DNA of 64,000 nucleotides from Porphyrobacter sp. LM 6 (GTDB lineage Bacteria; Pseudomonadota; Alphaproteobacteria; Sphingomonadales; Sphingomonadaceae): positions 372,001-436,000 of the forward strand of contig NZ_CP017113.1 of assembly GCF_001720465.1 (NCBI RefSeq). Direction: 5' to 3'. The notes beneath the pieces are model-generated. The model ran no database searches. It had not been told where the DNA came from and was given only the letters and a program-made list of their open reading frames with translations. The number at the start of each line of letters is the position of its first letter. Position 1 is the first letter of the stretch. This document shows positions 43,953 to 53,057 of this stretch, piece by piece. The translations under genes were made by a program, and so were the position numbers.

Positions 43953-44057
43953 AGCACGGTCTGCTTTCTCCAAGCCCAGCCCCTGATCCATGGGGCACCG
44001 CCTTCCCACGGCGGCACTGACCATCCGGCCACTCCTGACTTTCGGAAATACAAAGAC

Positions 44058-45323
<1,266 letters not shown>

Positions 45324-45384
45324 GAATCGCCGCGCGCTCTGGCTTCGGGATCGGTCAGGGCGTCGTGTGGGAGGATCACACGAA

Positions 45385-45777
45385 GTGCTCAGTCAGTATC
45401 TCTATATCAGCACCGCGCCGACGTTGCCGCGCGAGGAGGTGGACTCGATCCTGGCCACCAGCGCGCGCAACAATCCGGCGCGCGGCATCACCGGCCTGCT
45501 GCTGTTCAACGGTCGCAATTTCCTCCAGCTGCTCGAAGGCGAGGATAGCGAGGTGTCTGCGCTGATGGAGACGATCACCGCCGATCCGCGCCATTCGGGC
45601 GTATCGGTGCTCGATCGCCGGGCGATTCCGGCCCGCGCCTGCCCTGATTGGGCGATGAAGCGGGTAATGATCGCCGAAAGCATCGCCAACCGCCGCGAAA
45701 TGCTCGAACGCGATCTGCCGCAGGACCTCGATCCCGAGATCCGCAAGATGATCGTCAACTTCGCGGTGCTGAACTAG
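45385..45777 (+). CDS. short BLUF-domain blue-light photoreceptor
   Basis: A 130-residue stand-alone BLUF protein that should bind FAD and sense blue light. Key elements are the flavin-contacting Tyr in YLYIST (Tyr7), the Asn-containing ARNNPARGITGLLLFN (Asn30), Gln48 in NFLQLLEG, and ITADPRHSGVSVLDRRAIPAR. A C-terminal helix follows the domain. GTG 45385 is chosen because GGGAGGAT lies 10 nt upstream. It sits 61 bp after rho and may read through from it. No effector domain is attached, so it must act through a partner. Confidence 0.87.
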   Translation: MLSQYLYISTAPTLPREEVDSILATSARNNPARGITGLLLFNGRNFLQLLEGEDSEVSALMETITADPRHSGVSVLDRRAIPARACPDWAMKRVMIAESIANRREMLERDLPQDLDPEIRKMIVNFAVLN

Positions 45778-45781
45778 CCGC

Positions 45782-46183
45782 TCAGCCCTTCGCTGCGGCG
45801 AGCTGGGCGCCCATCATTTCCCAGACCTTGTTGATCGCCTTCAGCGGGCGCACCATCACTTTGAAATCGATGATTTTCCCTTCGGAATTGAAGCGGATGA
45901 TGTCGATCCCGTTGATGCTGATCCCGTCCAGCTCGGTGACGAATTCGAGCATCATCTCGTCGCCGTCCACCAGTTCGCGGACATAGTGGAAGCTGTCGTT
46001 CCCCAGCACTTTTGCGGCGGCGAGGAGGTAGGCCATCACCACCGGCTTGCCCGCCTGCGGGGTGTGCACCACGGGCGAATGGAACACGCAATCATCCGCG
46101 ATCAGCGCCGAAAGCTGCGCCGGATCGCCTTCGCTTTCCATATAGGCGTGCCAGCGGGCGAGGCCGGGGTGCACCGCGCTCAT
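45782..46183 (-). CDS. SnoaL-like/NTF2-fold protein
   Basis: A 133-residue protein of the nuclear transport factor 2 / SnoaL-like fold (HPGLARWHAYMESEGDPAQLSALIADDCVFHSPVV, FVTELDGISINGIDIIRFNSEGKIIDFKVMVRP). Members are ketosteroid-isomerase-like small enzymes or ligand binders; activity is unknown. It overlaps the dienelactone hydrolase gene upstream on the strand by 4 nt, so the two are coupled. Confidence 0.82.
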   Translation of the reverse strand: MSAVHPGLARWHAYMESEGDPAQLSALIADDCVFHSPVVHTPQAGKPVVMAYLLAAAKVLGNDSFHYVRELVDGDEMMLEFVTELDGISINGIDIIRFNSEGKIIDFKVMVRPLKAINKVWEMMGAQLAAAKG

Positions 46184-46878
46184 CCCAGATGCTCGGCGAA
46201 GAAGGCCGCAGTGCGGCTGTCGGCGAGGTTGGCGGCTTCCTCGTGGCGGCGCTTGCCGGTTTCGGTCGCAAAGCCGTGGTCGAGCCCTTCGTAATCGTGG
46301 AGCGTCACCTTGGGGTGATCATCGAGCCCGGCATGCATCGCTTCCTGTGTTTCACGTGGAACAAAGCCGTCAGCCGTGGGGATGTGCAGCATCAGCGGAT
46401 GCGCGATCGCGTGCTTTTCGCCCAGCAGCCCGTCGATCCCGACCCCGTAATAGCCCACGCTTGCGTCGATATCGGTGCGCGCGGCGGTCATGAACGCCAG
46501 ACGACCGCCGAGGCAGTATCCCACGCAGCCGACCTTGGCGACGCCGAGCGTGCGGCGGATGTGGTGGATGGTTGCCTCGATATCGCGGATGCCGGCGTCT
46601 TGGTTGAACTTGCCCATCAGATCGAGCGCCTGGGTAAACTCCGCCTCGACATCGGGATCGAGCGAGGTTGCCGGCTGCAAGCGCCAGAACAGGTCTGGCG
46701 CGACCGCCAGATAGCCCTCGGCGGCCAGCTTGTCGCACTTCTGGCGGATGCCGGGGTTCACCCCGAAGATCTCCTGAATGACGATAATCGCCCCGCGCGC
46801 GGTTCCGGCGGGCTGCGCGACATAGGCGCCGAAGCTGGCATCACCTTCGAGCGTGGGGATCGTCGTGTTGAGGCTCAT
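46180..46878 (-). CDS. dienelactone hydrolase family protein
   Basis: A 232-residue alpha/beta hydrolase. The nucleophile elbow VGCVGYCLGGRLAF has Cys, as in dienelactone hydrolase, together with IVIQEIFGVNPGIRQKCDKLA and GLDHGFA with the catalytic His. The DNA encoding residues about 172-177 (PRET region) contains a parS-like palindrome. No chlorocatechol pathway genes are near, so a general carboxyl-esterase role is more likely. Confidence 0.9.
   Translation of the reverse strand: MSLNTTIPTLEGDASFGAYVAQPAGTARGAIIVIQEIFGVNPGIRQKCDKLAAEGYLAVAPDLFWRLQPATSLDPDVEAEFTQALDLMGKFNQDAGIRDIEATIHHIRRTLGVAKVGCVGYCLGGRLAFMTAARTDIDASVGYYGVGIDGLLGEKHAIAHPLMLHIPTADGFVPRETQEAMHAGLDDHPKVTLHDYEGLDHGFATETGKRRHEEAANLADSRTAAFFAEHLG
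46348..46363. promoter_or_regulatory. parS: variant parS site inside dienelactone hydrolase gene
   Basis: TGTTTCACGTGGAACA, one base from the perfect palindrome of the cluster. It is a hybrid of the two common parS forms (TGTTTCAC... and ...GTGGAACA). The flanking A/T of the other copies is absent. Confidence 0.65.
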
Positions 46879-46989
46879 GGCGGGGACTCTCTCTCATGGG
46901 TTTCGTGGTCGCGTGCGGTCTATCTCTTGCCTTGCCCGCCTGCCAAGCGCAAATGAACGGGTCACAGGCGGGACAGGAGAGGCACGCCC

Positions 46990-47244
46990 ATGAAGATCAC
47001 CATCGAAGTCGATTGCACCCCCGAAGAAGCGCGCAACTTCCTCGGCCTGCCCGACGTGTCAGCGGCCAATTCGATCTATGTCGACAATATCGCCAAGGCG
47101 ATGCGCGGCGTCTCAAATCCCGAACAATTACAACAATATGCGTCGGCCTTGGCGCCGATGGGGCAGGTTGGCCTGAAGATGTTCCAGAGCTTTGTCGAAA
47201 GCGGGATGAAGGCGGCTTCGGGCGCAGGCAAGAAGAGCGACTAA
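46990..47244 (+). CDS. DUF6489-like small protein
   Basis: An 84-residue soluble protein beginning MKITIEVDCTPEEARNFLGLPDV, the pattern of a small family (DUF6489) found next to mnmE in Sphingomonadales. The remainder is helical (LKMFQSFVESGMKAASGAG). No function known. It lies 9 bp upstream of mnmE. Confidence 0.72.
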   Translation: MKITIEVDCTPEEARNFLGLPDVSAANSIYVDNIAKAMRGVSNPEQLQQYASALAPMGQVGLKMFQSFVESGMKAASGAGKKSD

Positions 47245-47253
47245 ACGCTTTCG

Positions 47254-48549
47254 ATGACGCTTGCCCCGACCATTTTCGCGCTGTCGAGCGGTGCGCCGCC
47301 GGCCGGGATCGGGGTGATCCGGATCTCTGGAGCCGGAGCGGGGGCGGCGCTGGCGGCGCTCGCCGGGCGCCTGCCCGAACCGCGGCGCGCTTCGCTGGCG
47401 CGGCTGCGCGATGCGGAGGGGGCGCTGCTCGACGAGGCGCTGGTGCTGTGGTTCCCCGGGCCGAATACCGCGACGGGCGAGGACCTCGCTGAATTGCACT
47501 GCCATGGCGGCCGCGCGGTGATCGCTGCGGTGGAGGCCGCGCTTGCCGCGGTGCCCGACACCCGCCGCGCCGAACCGGGGGAGTTCACCCGCCGCGCCTT
47601 CGCCAATGGCCGGATCGACCTCGCCGAAGCCGAGGGGCTGGGCGACCTGCTCTCCGCAGAGACCGAGCTGCAACGCGCCGCCGCGCTCGCCAATGCGGGC
47701 GGGGCGCTCTCGCGGCAGGTGGAGCGTTGGCGTGATGAGGTGCTGCGCCTCTCGGCCGAAGTCGAAGCCGCGCTCGACTTCTCCGACGAGGAAGATGCCG
47801 CCGATCTCGAAAAATGTTCCACGTGGAACATTTTGCCGCTGGCGAGTGAATTGGTGGAGTGGCTCGCCCGTCCGCGTTCGGAGCGGTTGGGGGAGGGGGT
47901 CCGCATCGTGCTGGCCGGGCCGCCCAATGCCGGGAAATCGACACTGTTCAACGCTCTGGTCGAGAGCGAGGCGGCTATCACTTCGCCCATCGCCGGGACG
48001 ACCCGCGATGTGATCGAACGCTCGGTCGCGATTGCCGGGGTGCCGTTCACCTTCGTTGATACGGCGGGGCTGAGGGAGGTCGAGGACGGGTCTAGCGGCG
48101 ACCAAATCGAGGCTATCGGCATTGATCGCGCCAAGACCGAGCTCGCCCGCGCCGATGTGGTGTTGTGGCTCGGGCCAGAGGGCGAGGGACCGGCGGATGC
48201 CTGGGAAATCGCCGCGCAGGCCGACCGGGCGGACTTCGCGCCCAAGCAGGCGGCGCGGTTTACGCTCTCGGCGGTGACGGGGGTGGGGGTTGCGGAACTC
48301 AAGCACGCGCTGGCCGATGCGGCCCGTGCGGCGCTCCCCAAGCCGGGCGAGGCGGCGCTCAACGCCCGGCAGCACGCGCGGCTCTGCGAAGCGGCTGAGG
48401 CCCTGGAGGCGGCGCAGGCCTTGCGCGACCCGCTGCTCGTCGCGGAGGAACTCCGCCGTGCGCGGCTCGCCTTCGACCGGCTGATCGGCCGCGCCACCAC
48501 CGAGGATATGCTCGACGCGCTGTTCGGCCGGTTCTGCATCGGTAAGTGA
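47254..48549 (+). CDS. mnmE: tRNA modification GTPase MnmE
   Basis: With MnmG it installs the cmnm5 group on U34 of certain tRNAs. The 431-residue protein has the N-terminal formyl-THF-binding domain (TIFALSSGAPPAGIGVIRISG, ELHCHGGRAVI). A helical domain is interrupted by the GTPase: G1 GPPNAGKSTLFN at residues 222-233, G2 GTTRDV and G3 DTAGLRE. It ends with the C-terminal FCIGK. Residues 188-193 (CSTWNI), in the linker before the G domain, are encoded by a parS palindrome. Confidence 0.96.
   Translation: MTLAPTIFALSSGAPPAGIGVIRISGAGAGAALAALAGRLPEPRRASLARLRDAEGALLDEALVLWFPGPNTATGEDLAELHCHGGRAVIAAVEAALAAVPDTRRAEPGEFTRRAFANGRIDLAEAEGLGDLLSAETELQRAAALANAGGALSRQVERWRDEVLRLSAEVEAALDFSDEEDAADLEKCSTWNILPLASELVEWLARPRSERLGEGVRIVLAGPPNAGKSTLFNALVESEAAITSPIAGTTRDVIERSVAIAGVPFTFVDTAGLREVEDGSSGDQIEAIGIDRAKTELARADVVLWLGPEGEGPADAWEIAAQADRADFAPKQAARFTLSAVTGVGVAELKHALADAARAALPKPGEAALNARQHARLCEAAEALEAAQALRDPLLVAEELRRARLAFDRLIGRATTEDMLDALFGRFCIGK
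47815..47830. promoter_or_regulatory. parS: parS site inside mnmE
   Basis: Perfect TGTTCCACGTGGAACA, flanked by AAAA and TTTT, read in mnmE as CSTWNI. Low GC flanks stand out from the surrounding coding sequence. Confidence 0.92.
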
Positions 48550-48577
48550 GTGGGGCAAGTGAGCAAATCGCCAAAAA

Positions 48578-48593
48578 TGTTCCACGTGGAACA
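48578..48593. promoter_or_regulatory. parS: parS site, mnmE-mnmG intergenic, copy 1
   Basis: Perfect TGTTCCACGTGGAACA, 28 bp after the mnmE stop. First of three sites in the 181-bp gap before mnmG. Confidence 0.93.
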
Positions 48594-48615
48594 TTAGTTT
48601 CAAATCGCATACCAA

Positions 48616-48631
48616 TGTTCCACGTGGAACA
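48616..48631. promoter_or_regulatory. parS: parS site, mnmE-mnmG intergenic, copy 2
   Basis: Perfect palindrome, start 38 bp after the start of copy 1, within CAATG...CATTG flanks that extend the symmetry. Confidence 0.93.
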
Positions 48632-48669
48632 TTGGTTCACAAATCAGGACTGATTTTGCCCCGCCGGAA

Positions 48670-48685
48670 TGTTCCACGTGGAACA
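48670..48685. promoter_or_regulatory. parS: parS site, mnmE-mnmG intergenic, copy 3
   Basis: Perfect palindrome, 54 bp after copy 2 and 45 bp before the mnmG start codon. Confidence 0.93.
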
Positions 48686-48730
48686 TTTTGGATGACGCAG
48701 CGCCGCGCGCACCCTATTTGCGGCCCCATC

Positions 48731-50581
48731 ATGCACCTGTTCGATGTCCTCGTTATCGGCGGCGGTCACGCCGGGGTCGAAGCCGCTTGTGCTTCGGCGC
48801 GGATGGGTGCGCGCACGGCGCTGGTGAGTTTTGACCTCGACGCTATCGGCGCGATGAGCTGCAATCCGGCCATCGGGGGCCTCGGCAAGGGCCATCTGGT
48901 GCGCGAGGTCGATGCGCTCGATGGGGTAATCGGCCGCGCTGCCGATGCGGGCGCAATCCATTACCGGATGCTCAACCGCTCCAAGGGCAGCGCCGTGTGG
49001 GGCCCGCGTGTGCAGGCCGACCGGGTACGCTTCAAGGCGGCGGTGCAGGCGATGGTCCGCGCACAGCCCAATCTGACGCTGGTGCAGGGCGAGGCGGCGG
49101 CGCTGAAGCTCGAAGGCGGCAAGGTCGCGGGTCTCGAATTGGCTGACGGCACACTGCTCGAAGCATCACGCGTGGTGCTCTGCACCGGGACATTCCTGGG
49201 CGGGGTGCTGTTCCGCGGGGAGGAGCGCTTCGAAGGCGGGCGCATCGGCGAGAATGCTGCCAAGCGCCTCGCCCAGCAGTTGCGCGGGGCCGACCTGCCA
49301 ATGGCGCGCCTCAAGACCGGCACGCCCCCGCGGCTTGACGGGCGCACGATCAACTGGGCGGTGCTCGAAGAGCAGTCGTCGGACGGTGAGGCGTGGACCA
49401 TGTCCCCGTTGACGCCCGCCCGCGTCAATCCCCAGGTCTTTTGCGCCATCACCCGCACCACCCAGGCGGGCCACGATGCGATCCGCGCCAATCTCCACCG
49501 CTCACCGCTGTTCTCCGGCGCGATTGCGGCGGCGGGGCCGCGCTATTGCCCCTCGATCGAGGACAAGATCCACCGCTTCGGCGACCGCGAGGGCCATCAG
49601 GTCTTTCTCGAACCCGAAGGGCTGGATTCGCACCTCGTCTATCCCAACGGCATCAGCACCTCGCTCCCTGTCGATGTGCAGGAGACCGTCGTGCGGACCA
49701 TGCCGGGCTGCGAGCGCGTGGTGATCGTGCAGCCGGGCTATGCGGTGGAATATGACCATATCGATCCGCGCGCGCTGACGCCGGATTTGCAGGTGCGCGC
49801 GATCCCGGGCCTCTATTGCGCGGGGCAGATCAACGGCACCACCGGATACGAGGAAGCCGCCGCGCAGGGTCTTGTCGCGGGGCTGGAAGCGGCGGCAGCG
49901 GCGCTCGGCACGGCTGCGCCCGCGCTTGACCGTGCGAACAGCTACATTGCGGTGATGGTGGACGATCTGACGCTTCAGGGCGTGTCGGAGCCTTACCGGA
50001 TGCTCACCGCCCGCGCCGAATACCGCCTGCGCCTGCGCGCCAATAATGCGGCGACGCGTCTTACCGGCCTCGGCGTCGAAGCGGGCTGCATCGGTGCGGA
50101 GCGTCGCGCCTGGTGGGAACGCCGCGAAGAGACGCGCAAAATGTTCCACGTGGAACATTCTCGGAAGGTCCACGCCCGCGAGCTTGCCGATCTCGGTCTG
50201 CCGGTGCGACGCGATCACGGCGAAAAGTCGATCGCCGAGTGGCTGCGCTATGACGGGGTGACCCCCGAGGCGCTCGCCCCGTGGCTGGCTGAAGTGACCG
50301 CGCGCGATCCGCTGCTCGCCGAGGAAATGGCCGAGGATGCTGCCTACGCGCCCTATCTCGCGCGGCAGGATGCCGAGCTGCGCGATCTGCGCGCGAGCGA
50401 GGCGCTGCCGCTGACGGCGGACTTCCCCTATAGCGAGGTTCCGGGCCTCTCTAACGAGATGGTCGAACGCCTGACCAAGGCTGCACCGGGCACGCTTGCG
50501 GCGGCGGGGCGGGTGCCGGGTGTCACGCCGGCGGCGCTTTCGGCGCTGCTGGTCCACGCACGGCGCAGGATCGCGGCATGA
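48731..50581 (+). CDS. mnmG: tRNA uridine-5-carboxymethylaminomethyl modification enzyme MnmG
   Basis: FAD- and NADH-dependent partner of MnmE. The 616 residues start with the dinucleotide-binding [23 protein letters not shown]. They contain [61 protein letters not shown] and [18 protein letters not shown], and the C-terminal GidA-associated domain. Residues 471-476 (MFHVEH) are a translated parS site between the FAD and C-terminal regions. No good Shine-Dalgarno precedes ATG 48731, but family alignment supports it. Confidence 0.96.
   Translation: MHLFDVLVIGGGHAGVEAACASARMGARTALVSFDLDAIGAMSCNPAIGGLGKGHLVREVDALDGVIGRAADAGAIHYRMLNRSKGSAVWGPRVQADRVRFKAAVQAMVRAQPNLTLVQGEAAALKLEGGKVAGLELADGTLLEASRVVLCTGTFLGGVLFRGEERFEGGRIGENAAKRLAQQLRGADLPMARLKTGTPPRLDGRTINWAVLEEQSSDGEAWTMSPLTPARVNPQVFCAITRTTQAGHDAIRANLHRSPLFSGAIAAAGPRYCPSIEDKIHRFGDREGHQVFLEPEGLDSHLVYPNGISTSLPVDVQETVVRTMPGCERVVIVQPGYAVEYDHIDPRALTPDLQVRAIPGLYCAGQINGTTGYEEAAAQGLVAGLEAAAAALGTAAPALDRANSYIAVMVDDLTLQGVSEPYRMLTARAEYRLRLRANNAATRLTGLGVEAGCIGAERRAWWERREETRKMFHVEHSRKVHARELADLGLPVRRDHGEKSIAEWLRYDGVTPEALAPWLAEVTARDPLLAEEMAEDAAYAPYLARQDAELRDLRASEALPLTADFPYSEVPGLSNEMVERLTKAAPGTLAAAGRVPGVTPAALSALLVHARRRIAA
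50142..50157. promoter_or_regulatory. parS: parS site inside mnmG
   Basis: Perfect TGTTCCACGTGGAACA, encoded as MFHVEH at residues 471-476 of MnmG. Confidence 0.92.
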
Positions 50582-51204
50582 TCACGACCGAAGACGAAGC
50601 CCGCGCCTATGTCGCCGGGCTGACCGATGTGGAGGGCATGGCGCGGCTTGAGGCCTTTGCCGCGCTGGTGCTGGAGGAGAACCAGCAGCAAAACCTCATC
50701 GCCAAGGCGACCGAGCCGCATATCTGGCAGCGCCACATCGCTGATTCGGCGCAGCTCACGCAAAATGTTCCACGTGGAACATTTTCGGCGAATGCGGGCG
50801 GGCCGTGGCTCGATCTCGGCAGCGGGCCGGGCTTTCCCGGGCTGGTGATCGCGGCGCTCCATCCGAATATGCCGGTGGTGCTGGTCGAATCGCGGGCGCG
50901 GCGCGTGGAGTTCCTCAACCGCTGCATCGCCGCGCTCGATCTGCGTAAATGCCGCGTGGAAGGCCAGCGGCTGGAGCGGGTTGCGCCCTTTGCCGCCCGC
51001 GCCATTTCGGCACGCGCTTTTGCTCCGCTTCCAAAACTCCTCGCCTTGTCCGCACCCTTCTCCACAAGGCAGACCGTCTATGTCTTGCCCAAGGGCCGCT
51101 CTGCGGCGCAGGAATTGGGGGAGCTAAAGCCTTCGATTCGAGAAATGTTCCACGTGGAACATTCCTTGACCGATCCCGAGGCGGGGATCATTGTGAAGGC
51201 CTGA
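50578..51204 (+). CDS. rsmG: 16S rRNA (guanine-527 N7) methyltransferase RsmG
   Basis: Methylates G527 of 16S rRNA; its loss gives low-level streptomycin resistance. The 208-residue protein has [26 protein letters not shown], the SAM motif [32 protein letters not shown] and [13 protein letters not shown]. Two parS palindromes are inside the gene: residues 63-69 (NVPRGTF), just before the SAM motif, and 190-195 (MFHVEH) near the C-terminus. Start overlaps the mnmG stop by 4 nt. Confidence 0.95.
   Translation: MITTEDEARAYVAGLTDVEGMARLEAFAALVLEENQQQNLIAKATEPHIWQRHIADSAQLTQNVPRGTFSANAGGPWLDLGSGPGFPGLVIAALHPNMPVVLVESRARRVEFLNRCIAALDLRKCRVEGQRLERVAPFAARAISARAFAPLPKLLALSAPFSTRQTVYVLPKGRSAAQELGELKPSIREMFHVEHSLTDPEAGIIVKA
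50766..50781. promoter_or_regulatory. parS: parS site inside rsmG, 5' copy
   Basis: Perfect palindrome, read in the third frame as NVPRGTF, flanked by AAAA and TTTT. Confidence 0.92.
51146..51161. promoter_or_regulatory. parS: parS site inside rsmG, 3' copy
   Basis: Perfect palindrome, read as MFHVEH. It is 101 bp upstream of the parA start codon, the closest copy to parAB. Confidence 0.92.
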
Positions 51205-51261
51205 CACGCGAAACACGCTCGGATTTCATGCGAATCCGGCTGCGGGAAGGACGAAACCTCC

Positions 51262-52038
51262 ATGCTGACCATCGCGATCGCCAACCAGAAGGGCGGAGTG
51301 GGCAAGACCACCACCGCGATCAACATCGCCACCGCGATGGCCGCAACCGGCTGGCGCACGCTGCTGATCGACCTCGATCCGCAGGGCAATGCTTCGACCG
51401 GGCTGGGCGTGCATTCCTCGGCGCGCGAGGTTTCGAGCTATGATCTGCTGGTCGACGAGGTGTCGCTCGATTCGGCAATCGTGCCGACCGCGATTCCGCG
51501 CCTCGATATCATTCCGGCGACAGTCGATCTCTCGGGCGCCGAGGTCGAGCTGGTTGCGGTCGAGGGCCGCACCCACCGTCTGCACAAGGCGCTGTCGGCG
51601 CATGGCGGGCATGATATCTGCTTCATCGATTGCCCGCCGTCGCTCGGGCTGCTGACGCTGAACGCGCTGTGCGCCGCCGATACGCTGCTGGTGCCGCTCC
51701 AGTGCGAGTTTTTCGCGCTCGAAGGGCTGAGCCAGCTGCTTCAGACGGTCGATCAGGTGCAGCAGCGCTTCAACCCGCAGCTCGGCATCATTGGCGTGGC
51801 GCTGACCATGTTCGATCGTCGCAACCGCCTGACCGATCAGGTCTCGGACGACGTGCGCGATTGCCTGGGCAAGCTGGTGTTCGATACGGTGATCCCGCGC
51901 AACGTGCGCCTGTCCGAAGCGCCGAGCCACGGGCTTCCGGCGCTGATCTATGACCAGCATTGCACCGGCAGCCGCGCCTATATGGCGCTGGCCCGCGAGC
52001 TGATCGGGCGCTTTCCCGCAGAAAGACAGGCGGCATGA
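51262..52038 (+). CDS. parA: chromosome partitioning ATPase ParA
   Basis: Walker-type ATPase that forms a DNA-bound gradient and drives ParB-parS segregation. The 258 residues start LTIAIANQKGGVGKTTTAINIATAM (deviant Walker A with the signature Lys). They have LLIDLDPQGNASTGLG, FIDCPPSLGLLTLNAL (Walker B) and the C-terminal IPRNVRLSEAPSHGLPALIYD typical of chromosomal ParA. ATG 51262 follows GGAAGGA. parB overlaps its stop (ATGA). Confidence 0.97.
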   Translation: MLTIAIANQKGGVGKTTTAINIATAMAATGWRTLLIDLDPQGNASTGLGVHSSAREVSSYDLLVDEVSLDSAIVPTAIPRLDIIPATVDLSGAEVELVAVEGRTHRLHKALSAHGGHDICFIDCPPSLGLLTLNALCAADTLLVPLQCEFFALEGLSQLLQTVDQVQQRFNPQLGIIGVALTMFDRRNRLTDQVSDDVRDCLGKLVFDTVIPRNVRLSEAPSHGLPALIYDQHCTGSRAYMALARELIGRFPAERQAA

Positions 52039-53012
52039 CCGATAATTCAACGCAACCGATTGATATTACGAATATTTCTCGCGGCGGCGAGGATAAGCCG
52101 CGGCGTCTGGGCCGGGGGCTTGGTGCCTTGCTGGGTGAGACCCGCCGCGAAGAACCGCTGGTGCGGCGCGAAGAGCCGGCGGCCGAAAGCGCGCCTGCTG
52201 CGCCCGGTGCATCGCCCCTGCGGATGCTGGCGCTCGCAAGCATCAGGCCGCTGCCGGGCAACCCGCGCAAGCATTTCGACGATGCCGCGCTGGACGAGCT
52301 TGCCTCGTCGATTTCTGCGCGCGGGGTGATCCAGCCGATCATCGTCCGCCCGCACCCGGAAGGCACGGGATATCAACTGGTTGCCGGTGAACGCCGGTGG
52401 CGCGCGGCGCAGCGGGCACGGCTGCATGAAATCCCCGCGCTGGTCCGCAACCTTTCCGAACGCGAGGTGATGGCGCTGGCGCTGATCGAGAACCTCCAGC
52501 GCGAGGATCTCAACCCCGTCGAAGAAGCGCGCGCCTATCACCGCCTGGCCGATACCGAGGGCATGACCCAGGTCGAGATCGCCAAGCTGGTCGACAAGTC
52601 GCGCAGCCACATCGCCAATATGCACCGGCTGATGAGCCTGCCCGAGCCGGTGCTCGAGCTGGTCGAGCAGGGCAAGCTCTCCTTCGGTCACGCCAAGACG
52701 CTGATCGGCCATGAAGACGCCCGCCAACTCGCCGAAATCGCGGTTAGCGAAGGGCTTTCGGTGCGCGATCTCGAAACGCTGACGCGCAAGCCGATCGTGC
52801 GCGAGGCCAAGCCGGTGACCGGCGCGACCTACACGCAAGGCACGGAAAATGCAGACATTGTCGCCGTGCAGCAGCACCTCGAGGAGTTCCTCGGGCTGGG
52901 GGTGAAGATCAAGCCCGAAGCCGATCCGCGCAAGGGCACGATCACGATCCGCTACACCACGCTCGATCAGCTCGATCTGCTGTGCCAGCGCCTGACCGGC
53001 GGCGAATTCTGA
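52035..53012 (+). CDS. parB: chromosome partitioning protein ParB
   Basis: CTP-binding clamp that loads at parS and spreads along DNA. The 325 residues begin with a variable N-terminus and a basic RRLGRGLGALLGE, the typical ParA-interacting motif. The CTP-binding N-domain contains LPGNPRKHFDD, GVIQPIIVRP, LVAGERRWRAAQRA and ENLQREDLNPVEEA. The helix-turn-helix follows (TQVEIAKLVDKSRSHIANMHRLM), then the C-terminal dimerisation domain. The eight parS sites upstream within 6 kb are its expected targets. Confidence 0.97.
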   Translation: MTDNSTQPIDITNISRGGEDKPRRLGRGLGALLGETRREEPLVRREEPAAESAPAAPGASPLRMLALASIRPLPGNPRKHFDDAALDELASSISARGVIQPIIVRPHPEGTGYQLVAGERRWRAAQRARLHEIPALVRNLSEREVMALALIENLQREDLNPVEEARAYHRLADTEGMTQVEIAKLVDKSRSHIANMHRLMSLPEPVLELVEQGKLSFGHAKTLIGHEDARQLAEIAVSEGLSVRDLETLTRKPIVREAKPVTGATYTQGTENADIVAVQQHLEEFLGLGVKIKPEADPRKGTITIRYTTLDQLDLLCQRLTGGEF

Positions 53013-53021
53013 GATTGCAGG

Positions 53022-53049
53022 CGGGAGTCGCGCGGCGCGACTCCCGTTT
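53022..53049 (+). terminator. probable terminator after parB
   Basis: Perfect 11-bp stem CGGGAGTCGCG-cgg-CGCGACTCCCG followed by TTTA, 10 bp after the parB stop. The T-tract is short. Confidence 0.65.
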
Positions 53050-53057
53050 AGAGCGCC

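Noticed and set aside
47815..51161. Repeated palindromes as a CRISPR array or REP/BIME family
   Set aside because: Spacing is irregular (tens to over a thousand bp), the repeats lie mainly inside genes, no cas genes are present, and the sequence equals a known parS.
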